Positions 42,550-51,616 of a stretch of 64,000 nucleotides of DNA are shown here, one piece after another. The position numbers were made by a program, and so were the translations under genes. The stretch comes from Halobellus inordinatus (GTDB lineage Archaea; Halobacteriota; Halobacteria; Halobacteriales; Haloferacaceae): contig NZ_JANHAV010000003.1 in assembly GCF_024464655.1 (NCBI RefSeq), positions 274,875 through 338,874 of the forward strand, written 5' to 3'. The notes under the pieces are model-generated. The model had not been told where the DNA came from. It ran no database searches and saw only the letters and a list, made by a program, of their open reading frames with translations. The number at the start of each line of letters is the position of its first letter. The stretch's first letter is position 1.

Positions 42550-43578
42550 ATGAAAACCACAGGCATTCACCACGTCACGGCCGTCGCCGGCGATCCGCAG
42601 CAGAACCTCGACTTCTACACCGAGGTTCTCGGACTTCGCCTCGTCAAGCGAACGGTCAACTTCGACGACACCACGACGTATCACCTCTACTACGGCGACG
42701 AGACGGGCAGCCCGGGTACGGCGCTGACGTTCTTCCCCTTCGAGGGCGCGCGGCAGGGCCGTCCCGGCCGCGGGCAGGCAGTCGCAACGGCGTTCGCCGT
42801 GCCCGAGGGGAGCCTCGACTACTGGGCCGATCGGCTCGACGCCAGCGACGCGACTGTCCACGACCGGCAGACGCGCTTCGGCGTGGGCGTGCTCCCCTTC
42901 GAGGACCCTCACGGGCAACCCCTCGAACTCGTCGAGTCCGAGTCGCCGATCGAACCGTGGGCGGACGGCCCCGTTCCAGCCGACCGCGCGATTCGCGGCT
43001 TCTTCGGCGTGACGCTACACTCCGAGGAACCGGACGCGACGGCGAACGTCCTCGACGTGCTCGGCTTCGACCGCGTCGACTCGGAGCCCGACCCCGACGA
43101 CGGTGCAGAGCGGGTCCGCTACGCCGCTTGTGGGGATCGCGCGGCCGTCGTCGACGTGCTTCACCGCGGGCCGCCACGGGGTCGCCCCGGCGTCGGCACC
43201 GTCCACCACGTCGCGTTCCGCGCGGTCGACGAGGACGAACAGATGGCCTGGCGCGAGCGCCTCTCCGATGCTGGACAGTTCGTGACGCCGCAGAAGGACC
43301 GGCAGTACTTTCGATCGATCTACTTCCGCGAACCCGGTGGCGTCCTCTTCGAGATCGCGACCGACGGGCCGGGGTTCACGGCCGACGAGTCGGTCCCGGA
43401 ACTCGGCTCGGAACTCAAACTCCCGTCGTGGCTGGAAGACGAGCGCGAGCGGATCGAAGCGGCGCTGCCGTCGCTCGGCGGCACCGATGAAACGGCGACG
43501 AACGACGAGGGGAGCGGGGCACCGACGACTGACGAGGATGGTGAAGCCACAGTGACCGACGGTGGTGAGCGCCGATGA
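42550..43578 (+). CDS. mhqO: Ring-cleaving dioxygenase, glyoxalase/bleomycin-resistance fold (MhqO-like)
   Basis: 342 residues with two vicinal-oxygen-chelate modules (about 1-140 and 145-290). Metal positions are His7 in TGIHHVTAV, His in VHHVAFRA and Glu in LFEIATD. MhqO-type enzymes degrade hydroquinones and catechols. The last 55 residues are an acidic disordered tail beyond the usual length. The stop overlaps the start of the esterase gene (ATGA), giving an mhqO-mhqD-like operon controlled by the divergent HxlR protein. Confidence 0.9.
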   Translation: MKTTGIHHVTAVAGDPQQNLDFYTEVLGLRLVKRTVNFDDTTTYHLYYGDETGSPGTALTFFPFEGARQGRPGRGQAVATAFAVPEGSLDYWADRLDASDATVHDRQTRFGVGVLPFEDPHGQPLELVESESPIEPWADGPVPADRAIRGFFGVTLHSEEPDATANVLDVLGFDRVDSEPDPDDGAERVRYAACGDRAAVVDVLHRGPPRGRPGVGTVHHVAFRAVDEDEQMAWRERLSDAGQFVTPQKDRQYFRSIYFREPGGVLFEIATDGPGFTADESVPELGSELKLPSWLEDERERIEAALPSLGGTDETATNDEGSGAPTTDEDGEATVTDGGERR

Positions 43579-44231
43579 GCCGACCCGCCGATTCCGAGGA
43601 CCCGCACGCGGGGCAGCCGATTCAGACCGCCGGCGCATCGCCTGCGGAGGCCGACGCCGCCGTCGTCCTCGTCCACGGACGGGGCGCGCGAGCCGACGGG
43701 ATGCTCCAGTTCGCCCAGGAGTTCCACCACGACGGCGTTCACTACGTCGCGCCGCAGGCCCAGCGCGGCACCTGGTATCCGAACCGGTTCGTCGCGCCGG
43801 TCGAGCGGAATCAGCCCCACCTCGACTCGGCGCTGTCGCACCTCGAACGCGCCGTCGCGAAAGCCCGGTCGGGCGGGCTCCCGGCTGAAAAGGTGATTCT
43901 GGTCGGATTCTCGCAGGGCGCGTGTCTCGTCTCGGAGTTCGTGGCGCGCACGCCGCGGCGGTACGGCGGACTCGTGCTGCTCTCCGGCGGACTGATCGGT
44001 CAGGAGGGGACCGACTTCGACTACGAGGGCGACGTCGACGGAATGCCGTTCTTCCTCGGCGTCAGCGACGACGACCCCCACATTCCGATGTCGCGCGCGG
44101 AGGAGACCGTCGAGGTGTTCGAGCGTCTCGGCGCCGACGTCCGGTTCGACCGCTACGAGGGTCGTGGCCACGGAATCTTCGAGGAGGAGATCGAGTACCT
44201 CGACGAACTCGTCGCGGGCATCGTCGAGTGA
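43575..44231 (+). CDS. mhqD: Carboxylesterase/phospholipase, alpha/beta hydrolase (MhqD-like)
   Basis: 218 residues. The nucleophile Ser is in LVGFSQGACLV, the oxyanion loop is VLVHGRGARADG, and the catalytic Asp and His are in SDDDPHIPMSRAE and GRGHGIFEEE. This is the small carboxylesterase family (COG0400) that includes MhqD. It overlaps the mhqO-like stop by 4 bases. In Bacillus the MhqR regulon joins such enzymes in quinone and electrophile defence; the same combination here is the basis of the name. Confidence 0.9.
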   Translation: MSRPADSEDPHAGQPIQTAGASPAEADAAVVLVHGRGARADGMLQFAQEFHHDGVHYVAPQAQRGTWYPNRFVAPVERNQPHLDSALSHLERAVAKARSGGLPAEKVILVGFSQGACLVSEFVARTPRRYGGLVLLSGGLIGQEGTDFDYEGDVDGMPFFLGVSDDDPHIPMSRAEETVEVFERLGADVRFDRYEGRGHGIFEEEIEYLDELVAGIVE

Positions 44232-44273
44232 GAGACAGGCGCGAACGGCAATCTCTCGTCGATCGACCGTCGA

Positions 44274-44969
44274 TCAGTCGGCAGCGATCGTGGTCTGCCG
44301 CGGGCGGACCCACTTCGACTCCTTTCGGGACTGGACCGTCTCCTCGGGGCAGACCGTGACGAACTCGTCGTTCCGCCAGTCGTAGGCGGTGAGTTCGTTG
44401 CCGTAGACACAGCCGGTGTCGAGGCCGACGGCGTGCTCGCGGACGACGGGCGCGGCCAGCGGCGTGTGCCCGAAGAAGACGCGATCGGGGCCCTCGTAGA
44501 CCTCCCACCAGAACGGCCGCTCGTAGCCCGACGACAGCGAGCGGAAGTTCTGGAGGTCGTCGACGTCGTGGTCGGCGAGCGACTTCCGGGGGTCGACGCC
44601 GCCGTGGACGACGAGCGTGTCCTCCCACGAGAGGGCGACCGGCCGGTCGGCGATCCAGTCGAGGTCCTCGTCGGTGAGCGCCGCGATCGACTTCGAGCCG
44701 CGGAGGAGTTTCTCCTCGTTGTTGCCGCGGACGGTCACCATATTCGCCGACTCGCGGACGAGGTCGAGTACGCCCTTGCTGTCGGGGCCTTTCCGGACGA
44801 GGTCGCCGACGAACGCGACGAGGTCGTCGTCGGTCACTTCGAGTTTTCTGAGCAGTCGTTCCAGGTCCGCTCGGCAGCCGTGGACGTCGCCGACGACGTA
44901 GACGTCGTCCCACTCGCTGACGTCCAGGCGTTCGTGGTCGACAGCCGCGGCGAACTGGGGCTCGGTCAT
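44274..44969 (-). CDS. Metallophosphoesterase, PrpE/serine-threonine phosphatase-like
   Basis: 231 residues. The phosphoesterase motifs are in order: VVGDVHGCRADL, FVGDLVRKGPDS, VRGNNEEK (with Asn in the place of the common Asn-His pair), VVHGGVDP and FFGHTPLA. The family includes bis(5'-nucleosyl)-tetraphosphatase PrpE and PP1-like phosphatases; substrate cannot be decided. It is convergent with the esterase gene. Confidence 0.88.
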   Translation of the reverse strand: MTEPQFAAAVDHERLDVSEWDDVYVVGDVHGCRADLERLLRKLEVTDDDLVAFVGDLVRKGPDSKGVLDLVRESANMVTVRGNNEEKLLRGSKSIAALTDEDLDWIADRPVALSWEDTLVVHGGVDPRKSLADHDVDDLQNFRSLSSGYERPFWWEVYEGPDRVFFGHTPLAAPVVREHAVGLDTGCVYGNELTAYDWRNDEFVTVCPEETVQSRKESKWVRPRQTTIAAD

Positions 44970-45131
44970 CGTTCGTGCCGTGAACTGTCGGGAGGCCTGT
45001 AAACGGTTGCTAGTATTCTCGGTGTGAGCTATATAGTCACGCGTGGGTCTTGGCGCTACTGTGGGACGCCTTTCGCCGGTCGGATCGGCGGGTCCGGAAC
45101 CTCTTTGAGACGTTCGACCAACTGTTCGGGT

Positions 45132-46022
45132 ATGAGCGACGGACCTCTCGACGAGGAGACGCTAGCGAAGTACAGGGAGGCCGGATCGGTCCTCCGGCAG
45201 GTCCTCGACGAGGCCGTAGAAAAGGTCGAACCGGGCGTCACCCACCTCGAAGTCGCCGAGTTCGCCGAGGCGCGCATCGAGGAACTCGCAGACGGGTGCG
45301 CCTTCCCGGTGAATATCAGCATCGACGAGGAGGCCTCACACGCTACGCCCGGCCGCGACGACGAGACCGAATTCGACGACGGGATGGTCTGTCTGGACTG
45401 CGGCGTCCACGTCGACGGCTACATCGCCGACGCGGCGGTGACCGTCGACCTCTCCGGGAACCCGGAACTCGTCGAGGCCGCCGAGGAGGCGCTCGACGCC
45501 GCACTCGACGCCGTCGCACCCGGCGTCGAAACTGGCGTGGTCGGCGGCGAGATCGAGGACGTGATCCGCGGCTACGGCTACACGCCCGTCCTGAACCTCT
45601 CGGGTCACGGCGTCGCGCAGTGGGACGCTCACACGGGCCCGACGATCCCGAACCGGGGCACCGACCGCGGTGTGGAACTCGAAGTCGGCGACGTCGTCGC
45701 CATCGAACCGTTCGCGACGACCGGGCGCGGCAAGGTCACCGAGGGCTCGAAAGAGGAGATCTACAGCCTCGAACGCGACCGCTCGGTGCGGAACCGCTCG
45801 GCGCGGAAGGTCCTCGAACAGGTGAAAGAGGAGTACCGAACCCTTCCGTTCGCCGCGCGCTGGCTGGACGAGCCGCGCGCTGAGATGGCCATCACACGGC
45901 TCGAACAGCAGGGCGTCCTCCACGGCTATCCCGTGCTGAAAGAGGACGACGGCGAACTCGTCAGCCAGGCCGAACACACCGTCGTCGTCACCGAGGACGG
46001 GTACGAGAACCTGACGGCGTGA
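45132..46022 (+). CDS. map: Methionine aminopeptidase, type II
   Basis: 296 residues from the ATG at 45132. Metal ligands are in VCLDCGVHVDGYIADAAVTVDLS (two Asp), GHGVAQWDAHTGPTIPN (His) and two Glu (EPFATTGRG and the C-terminal region). Type II is shown by the helical insert and QVKEEYRTLPFAARWL. It removes the initiator methionine from nascent proteins. The stop overlaps or abuts the next gene (a HIT protein), so the two form an operon. Confidence 0.95.
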   Translation: MSDGPLDEETLAKYREAGSVLRQVLDEAVEKVEPGVTHLEVAEFAEARIEELADGCAFPVNISIDEEASHATPGRDDETEFDDGMVCLDCGVHVDGYIADAAVTVDLSGNPELVEAAEEALDAALDAVAPGVETGVVGGEIEDVIRGYGYTPVLNLSGHGVAQWDAHTGPTIPNRGTDRGVELEVGDVVAIEPFATTGRGKVTEGSKEEIYSLERDRSVRNRSARKVLEQVKEEYRTLPFAARWLDEPRAEMAITRLEQQGVLHGYPVLKEDDGELVSQAEHTVVVTEDGYENLTA

Positions 46023-46027
46023 GCGAG

Positions 46028-46639
46028 ATGGACCAGGTGTTCGCACCGTGGCGGATCGAGTGGGTCGAACGCAACGGCAACGAGGACATCGACGGCTGCC
46101 CGTTCTGCGTTCTGCCCGAGCGTCACGACGACCGGGAGAGCCGGATCGTCGCCCGCAGCGAACACGCCTTCGTGATCCTGAACAACTACCCGTACAACCC
46201 GGGGCACCTGATGATCATCCCGTACCGCCACACGGGCGAGTGGAGCGACCTGCGCGACGCGGAACTGCTCGATCACGCACGGCTGAAAGTGGCGGCGATC
46301 GACGCCCTCGACGCCGCGTTCGACCCCGACGGCGTGAACGCCGGCGAGAACCTCGGCGGAAAGGCCGCCGGCGGGTCGATCGGCGATCACGTCCACACGC
46401 ACCTCGTTCCCCGGTGGAGCGGTGACACGAACTTTATGCCCGTCATCGGCGACACGAAGGTGATCGTCGAGGCGCTCGAAGACACCTACGACCGCCTGCA
46501 CGAGGCGTTCGCGTCGCTGCCGGCAGCGACAGCCGACGCTGACGCGGCGGACGGAACGGCCGCAGGCGAGTCAGGCGACAGCGACGATCCGACGCGGGCC
46601 GTCAGGCTCGACTTCGATCTGGCGACCGAAGCGACTTAG
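46028..46639 (+). CDS. HIT-family nucleotide hydrolase/transferase
   Basis: 203 residues from the ATG at 46028; GTG 46019 would add three residues and overlap the map stop. The histidine triad is DHVHTHLVPRW near residue 120, and CPFC (27-30) is a zinc or structural knuckle of the Ap4A-phosphorylase-like/GalT-like HIT branch. An Ala/Asp-rich C-terminal stretch (about 160-190) is disordered. Family members hydrolyse adenosine 5'-monophosphoramidate or dinucleotides. Confidence 0.92.
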   Translation: MDQVFAPWRIEWVERNGNEDIDGCPFCVLPERHDDRESRIVARSEHAFVILNNYPYNPGHLMIIPYRHTGEWSDLRDAELLDHARLKVAAIDALDAAFDPDGVNAGENLGGKAAGGSIGDHVHTHLVPRWSGDTNFMPVIGDTKVIVEALEDTYDRLHEAFASLPAATADADAADGTAAGESGDSDDPTRAVRLDFDLATEAT

Positions 46640-46663
46640 CCCTCCGAGCGGTAGGCAAAAACG

Positions 46664-47635
46664 ATGAGCGACGACCGGAAACGGGTCGTCCGCCGCGTCG
46701 GGGCGATCATACTCGCGGTCAATCTCGGCCTCGCGCTGGCGAAAGGGGGCGTCTGGTGGCTCACCGGGAGCCTCGCGGTCGGCTCCGAAGCGGTCAACAG
46801 CGTCGCCGACAGCGTCTACAGTCTCGTCATCCTCGCCGGCCTGTACCTGACGACGCAGCCGCCCGACTTCGAGCACCCGCACGGCCACGAGCGAATCGAG
46901 CCGTTCGTCTCGCTGTTCGTCGCGCTGGGCGTGTTCGCGGCGGGCGCGGCCGTGCTCTGGAACGCCACGACGGCGGTGCTGAACGGGACGTACGGCGTCG
47001 AGGCCGGAACGACGGCGGTCGCGGTTCTCGTCGGGACTGCCGTCACGAAATACGGACTCTACCGGTACTGTCTCCGGATCGGTGAGCGCCGGCACTCGCC
47101 CGCGATCGTCGCGGCCGCGCTCGACAATCGAAACGACATTCTGACCGCGGGCGCGGCGCTCGTCGGCGTGCTCGGGGCGTCCTTCGGCGCGCCGATCCTC
47201 GATCCGATCGCCGCGGGCGTCGTCTCGCTCGGCATCTTCTACACGGGCTATGAGATCGTCCGCGACAACGTGAACTACCTCGTCGGCGCGGCACCCCCCG
47301 AAGAACTCCGCTGGGAAATCATCGAACGCGCGCTCGAACACCCAGAGGTCCGCGGCGCCCACGACGTCGTCGCCCACTACGTCGGCCCCGAAGTCGACGT
47401 GAGCATCCACATCGAAGTAGAGGGGGATATGACGCTGTTCGAGGCCCACGACATCGAGTCGGCCGTCGTCGACTCGATCCGCGCGATGCCCGAGGTCGAC
47501 GACGTATTCGTCCACGTCGATCCGAAAGAACTCGGCGAGTGGAAAGAAGACGCAGAGGCCGATCAGCTCCTCGAAACCGTGGCAGAGGACGGCGACGACG
47601 GCGACCGCGCCGAACGGAGAGAGCAAGCGCGCTGA
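46664..47635 (+). CDS. Cation diffusion facilitator (CDF) metal exporter
   Basis: 323 residues. Six transmembrane helices (about 10-225) with the family helix II Ser-x-Ala-x-x-Ser-like segment GSEAVNSVADSVYSL and FEHPHGHERIEP loop, followed by a cytoplasmic ferredoxin-like domain (about 230-300, HDVVAHYVGPEVDVSIHIEV) and an acidic tail. It expels divalent metals such as zinc, cobalt or manganese. The helix II and V metal residues need structural comparison to name the metal. Last gene of the map-HIT-CDF run. Confidence 0.9.
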   Translation: MSDDRKRVVRRVGAIILAVNLGLALAKGGVWWLTGSLAVGSEAVNSVADSVYSLVILAGLYLTTQPPDFEHPHGHERIEPFVSLFVALGVFAAGAAVLWNATTAVLNGTYGVEAGTTAVAVLVGTAVTKYGLYRYCLRIGERRHSPAIVAAALDNRNDILTAGAALVGVLGASFGAPILDPIAAGVVSLGIFYTGYEIVRDNVNYLVGAAPPEELRWEIIERALEHPEVRGAHDVVAHYVGPEVDVSIHIEVEGDMTLFEAHDIESAVVDSIRAMPEVDDVFVHVDPKELGEWKEDAEADQLLETVAEDGDDGDRAERREQAR

Positions 47636-47734
47636 TAGCGAATAGACGCGACACGACGCATAGAGCGACGAGACACGCGGACGTAGCAGACGCGAGTACT
47701 CGCATCCACCGACTCTCGACTCGTCCCGCAGTGC

Positions 47735-48316
47735 TCACGCCTTTCCAGCGATCGTGAGCCGGACCCACCCGAGTTCGGGGATGTGGAACTGCGCTTTCGC
47801 TCTGACCCAGGAGGGCTTGACTACCGGCGCGATGCCCGCGGCCTGGTCGTACGCGCGGTTGTTGTCGCCCTTCGTGATGTAGCCCGCGTGCGGTGCGGGA
47901 CAGGCGGCCAGTTCCGCGCAGTCGTCCGCGCCGCGAAGATACGCCGGGTCGGCCTCGTCGTACCAGTTCTCATCAGCGTCGACCCTGAAATGTGCGCGGT
48001 GGATGATCGGCGATCCCGCCCGGGAGGGCGGAGCGAAGACGATGACGTCGCCAGAGGCCCCCAGGCGCGAGTAGTTCCCGGCGGTCGCAGCAGTAACGAC
48101 GCCACGCGCGTCCGCCGATTCCCCGGCGAACCGGCCGGGATCGGAGACGACGACGAGATCGCCGGTTTCGACGTGCGGCACCATACTCGGGCTCTCGATG
48201 GCCACCATCGGCGGCCACACGCCCGCGACGCCGAAGAGCACGACGCCGAGGGCGAGGACCACCGCGACCGTCGTGGCGGCGTCGCGGAGGTGGAGGAAGG
48301 CGGCGGACCGATCCAT
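47735..48316 (-). CDS. Signal peptidase I, archaeal (ER-type, Ser/His)
   Basis: 193 residues. One N-terminal anchor helix (about 14-34) is followed by box B ESPSMVPHVETGDLV (catalytic Ser44), box D GSPIIHRAHF with His106 where bacterial enzymes have Lys, and box E TKGDNNRAYD. This is the eukaryote/archaeal type that cleaves Sec signal peptides on the outer face. A type B foldback element lies upstream of it. Confidence 0.92.
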   Translation of the reverse strand: MDRSAAFLHLRDAATTVAVVLALGVVLFGVAGVWPPMVAIESPSMVPHVETGDLVVVSDPGRFAGESADARGVVTAATAGNYSRLGASGDVIVFAPPSRAGSPIIHRAHFRVDADENWYDEADPAYLRGADDCAELAACPAPHAGYITKGDNNRAYDQAAGIAPVVKPSWVRAKAQFHIPELGWVRLTIAGKA

Positions 48317-48404
48317 CGACAGTCCGTGCGTGACGAGGCCGAAAAAAGACCGCGGTCAGCGCCGACGCGGCAGCGTCGGAGGCGCTTGTCGAACGCGACG
48401 ACTC

Positions 48405-48486
48405 ATAGTGATTACTCTCACTGTGTACCGCCGAGCGCCACTCCCGGTGGCGATGGTCGGCGGTAAGAGACGAGAGTAATCATTAT
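48405..48486. repeat. 82-bp foldback element, type B
   Basis: ATAGTGATTACTCTC at the left and GAGAGTAATCATTAT at the right form a 15-base inverted repeat with one mismatch. Inside, TACCGCC/GGCGGTA and CGCCACTCCCGGTGGCG are further palindromes. The left end shares ATAGnGATTA and a downstream ACTGT with type A. The right end's last base is the A of the methylthiotransferase stop codon, so it may be that gene's terminator. Confidence 0.85.
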
Positions 48487-49739
48487 CACACCGGATCGCC
48501 GAACGCGTACACCGTCTGGTGGCTCGTCACCTCGACGTCGAGGAAGTCGCCGGGTTCAATCCCGTGTTCGGCGGCGTTCTGCACGATGATCTGCCGGTAG
48601 GCCTCGTCGCGGCACTTCAGCGAGTCGCCCGTCCCCTCGCGGACGGCCATCACCCGATGCGTCTCGCCGACCATCGACTCGTAGGCTTCGGCGACGACGT
48701 CCATCTTCAGTTCGGACATCTCCTTCGAACGCTCCTTTTTCACCGTCCCGCCGAGGCCCTTCATCTCGGCGGCGTCGGTGCCGGGGCGTTTCGAGAAGCG
48801 CGTGATGTTCACCTTCTCGGGCCGAACCTCGCGGAACAGCGCCATACTCTGGGCGTGGTCCTCGTCGGTCTCGGTCGGGAACCCGACGATGAAGTCCGTC
48901 GAGAGCGTCCAGTAGTCCAGCGTCTCGTCGAACGTCTCGACGATTTCGGTGAACTTCTCGACGCGGTGTTGTCGCCGCATCGCTTCGAGAACGGTGTCGG
49001 AGCCGGACTGAACGGGGAGGTGAATGAAGTTGTACAGTTCGTCGTGGCGCGCGAAGACCTCCGCCAGTTCCTCGCGGATGCCGTGGACGCCACCGGGGTT
49101 GGCCATCCCCAGTCGAACCCGGAAGTCACCGTCGATCTCGGTGCAGATCCGGTCGAGCAGTTCCGGAAGCTTGCGGTCGCCCGTATCCCAGCCGTAGACG
49201 CCGGTGTCTTGGCCGGTTATCCGCAACTCCTTCGCACCGGCGTGGACGAGTGCGCGGGCCTTCTCGACGTTCTCTTCGACCGGCGGCGAATCGACGCGGC
49301 CGGTCGCGAACTTCGTGATGCAGTACGAGCAGTTCGAGAGGCAGCCACGAGCGATCGGGAGGATGCCGACGACGCCGTCCAGCACGGGTTCGGTCCCCGG
49401 GCCGGGCGTCGGGCACTCGCCGTTCGTGACCGCGGCGGGGACGTCGTCCCAGTGGAGGATCTGGGCGTCGACGTCCTCTTCGCGGAACTCCTCGCCCTGT
49501 GCGAGGGCCATACAGCCGGTGATGATGAGATCCGCCGTCTCAGACTCCAGTTCTTTGGCCCGACGGAGCATATTGCGTTCCGTCTTCTCGACCACCGTGC
49601 AGGTGTTCATAATGGCGACGTCGGCCGCCTCCGGACCGTCGACGGGGTAGTGGCCGGCGTCGCGGAGCGCGCTCTCGATCTGCCGGCTCTCGCCGCGGTT
49701 GGAGGTACAGCCGTACGTCTCGATGTGGTATCGGGCCAT
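48486..49739 (-). CDS. tRNA t6A37 C2-methylthiotransferase (e-MtaB/CDKAL1 type)
   Basis: 417 residues from the ATG at 49739. The N-terminal UPF0004 domain has YGCTSNRGESR; the radical-SAM core has IARGCLSNCSYCITKFATG (CxxxCxxC), and a C-terminal TRAM domain ends VEVTSHQTVYAFG. It adds a methylthio group to the N6-threonylcarbamoyl-adenosine of tRNAs that read ANN codons. ATG 49739 fits the family N-terminus MARYHIETYGC. The stop touches a foldback element. Confidence 0.93.
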   Translation of the reverse strand: MARYHIETYGCTSNRGESRQIESALRDAGHYPVDGPEAADVAIMNTCTVVEKTERNMLRRAKELESETADLIITGCMALAQGEEFREEDVDAQILHWDDVPAAVTNGECPTPGPGTEPVLDGVVGILPIARGCLSNCSYCITKFATGRVDSPPVEENVEKARALVHAGAKELRITGQDTGVYGWDTGDRKLPELLDRICTEIDGDFRVRLGMANPGGVHGIREELAEVFARHDELYNFIHLPVQSGSDTVLEAMRRQHRVEKFTEIVETFDETLDYWTLSTDFIVGFPTETDEDHAQSMALFREVRPEKVNITRFSKRPGTDAAEMKGLGGTVKKERSKEMSELKMDVVAEAYESMVGETHRVMAVREGTGDSLKCRDEAYRQIIVQNAAEHGIEPGDFLDVEVTSHQTVYAFGDPV

Positions 49740-49808
49740 CCGATCGGTGCGAGATACCCGACGAGCGGCCAAAAGCGCGACGGTTCGGGGACAGTCCGCT
49801 GGCCGAGA

Positions 49809-50954
49809 TCAGCCGCGAAGCGCCTCGACTGGCGGATCGTTCGCGGCCTTCCACGCGGGGTACAGCCCGCTCAGCACGCTCGCGAAGACGGCGAAGCCGA
49901 ACCCGATCAACAGATAGCGGATGCTCTCCCAGCCGAAGACGAGCGTCGGATCACCGGCCAGGACCTGAAACACCACGAGCCCAACCGCGAACGAGACGGC
50001 GGCGCCGACGACGCCCCCGATCACTCCCAGGAACGCGGCTTCGGCGAGGATCATCCGGAGCACTTCGCCTCTGCGGATTCCGACGGCCCTGAGCACGCCA
50101 ATCTCACCGCGGCGCTCGATCGTGCTCATCAGCATCACGTTGAGGATGGCGACGCTCGCGACGACCAGCGAGATCGAGCCGATCCCGAGCAGCGCGAGGT
50201 TGAGCGTGTTCAGAAACGAATCGATGTTCTCTTGCACGCTCGCGAAACTGGTGACGCTCAGCACCTCCTCGTCGTCCTCGTTGACCCGCGCTTCGATGGC
50301 GTCGGCGATCCGCTGGGCCTCCTGGCCGTCCGCGGCCACGATCGTTACCGAGTCGTAGTACTGCTGCTCGGCGAGCGCCGACAGGGGCAACACGAGTTCG
50401 TTGCCGCCGCCACCGAAGCCGCTCTGCGATTCGATCAGCCCCCGAATCCGGTAGAGCCGTCCGTCGTACTCTACCGGGTCCCCGAGCTCGAAGCCGAGTT
50501 GGGTCGCGGTGCTATTGGTGAGTAACGCCCCCGACTGTAGCCGGTCGGGGTTATCGCCCGCCGAGACGTCATAGAGCGCGCTCGCCTCCGTCAGGGCAGT
50601 CACGCTGACGCGGGCTTCCTGACCGTCACGCGAGGTGAGCGTCGTCCGGTTGGACTTCTTCGGGACGACCGCAGCGTCGCCGGCGAGGCCTCGGATCTCC
50701 TCGACTTGCTCTTCGGTCACACCCTCGGTGGTGCTGTCCTCGCCGGCGGTGACGGTCACTTCGTCAGCGAGCGTGCCGAGATTCGCGGTCGCCTGCTGTT
50801 GGAGGGCGACGCCGGCGATGCCGAGCGACGCGATGGCGACGACGCCGATGACGATTCCGAGCGTCGCCAGCGCCGTCCGGATTCGGTTCCGGCCGAGATT
50901 CCGCCACGCCATCTGGACGCTCGGGAACCGCCACAGCGCGCTGGTGATGCTCAC
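49809..50954 (-). CDS. ABC transporter permease, MacB/FtsX type
   Basis: 381 residues. One transmembrane helix near residue 30 (RIRTALATLGIVIGVVAIASLGIAG), a large extracellular domain (about 55-250) and three C-terminal helices carrying the FtsX region (SISLVVASVAILNVMLMSTIERRGEIGVLRAVG). It uses energy from the ATPase encoded next to it to work on substrates at the outer face. The three genes 52794-49809 overlap by 4 bases each, one operon with a surface protein. Confidence 0.92.
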   Translation of the reverse strand: MSITSALWRFPSVQMAWRNLGRNRIRTALATLGIVIGVVAIASLGIAGVALQQQATANLGTLADEVTVTAGEDSTTEGVTEEQVEEIRGLAGDAAVVPKKSNRTTLTSRDGQEARVSVTALTEASALYDVSAGDNPDRLQSGALLTNSTATQLGFELGDPVEYDGRLYRIRGLIESQSGFGGGGNELVLPLSALAEQQYYDSVTIVAADGQEAQRIADAIEARVNEDDEEVLSVTSFASVQENIDSFLNTLNLALLGIGSISLVVASVAILNVMLMSTIERRGEIGVLRAVGIRRGEVLRMILAEAAFLGVIGGVVGAAVSFAVGLVVFQVLAGDPTLVFGWESIRYLLIGFGFAVFASVLSGLYPAWKAANDPPVEALRG

Positions 50955-51616
50955 GACTGCACCTCCCCGTCGACGAGGCGAACGACGCGGTCTGTGTACT
51001 CGACGAACTGCTCGTCGTGCGTCACAGCGACGATAGCGATGTTCTCCTCCTCTTTGAGCCGCGTCAGTTCCTCGAGGATCGTGCGCCCGGTGTCCTGATC
51101 CAGATTCCCGGTCGGCTCGTCGGCCAGCAGAATCTCGGGTTCGTTGATCAGGGCGCGAGCGATCGCGACGCGTTGTTGCTGGCCACCCGAGAGTTGGCTC
51201 GGCGTGTGGCTAAGCCGGTCACCCAACCCGACGCGCTGCAGGAGATCCACCGCCCGGTCGTGCCGGTCGCGTTTCGTGTCCCACATCGACGGCAGTTCGA
51301 CGTTCTCCGTCGCGGTCAGCATCGGCAGCAGGTGGAACGCCTGAAACACGAACCCGATCGTCGAGCGTCGCTCCTCGGTGAGTTCGTCTTCCGTGAAGTT
51401 GGTGACGTCACGGCCGTCGAGCCGAACCGTTCCCTCTGTCGGCGTATCGAGCAGGCCGATCATATTCAGCATCGTGCTCTTACCCGACCCCGAGGGACCG
51501 ATCACCGTCACCATCTCGCCGCGGTCGGCGTGGAAGTCGACGCCTTTCAGCGCCTCGATCACCTCCTCGCCGCTCTGATAGCGCTTGACGACGCCTTCGA
51601 GTTCGATGACGCTCAT
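50951..51616 (-). CDS. ABC transporter ATP-binding protein, LolD/MacB type
   Basis: 221 residues. Walker A is [17 protein letters not shown], the Q-loop [10 protein letters not shown], the signature [15 protein letters not shown], Walker [13 protein letters not shown] and H-loop VAVTHD. This ATPase group powers FtsX-type permeases that move or release substrates without a channel. It overlaps both neighbours by 4 bases (ATGA). Confidence 0.95.
   Translation of the reverse strand: MSVIELEGVVKRYQSGEEVIEALKGVDFHADRGEMVTVIGPSGSGKSTMLNMIGLLDTPTEGTVRLDGRDVTNFTEDELTEERRSTIGFVFQAFHLLPMLTATENVELPSMWDTKRDRHDRAVDLLQRVGLGDRLSHTPSQLSGGQQQRVAIARALINEPEILLADEPTGNLDQDTGRTILEELTRLKEEENIAIVAVTHDEQFVEYTDRVVRLVDGEVQS

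Noticed and set aside
48405-48486. Simple factor-independent terminator
   Set aside because: No T-run follows the hairpin and its ends match another foldback type, so a repeat element is the better description, although terminator use is not excluded.
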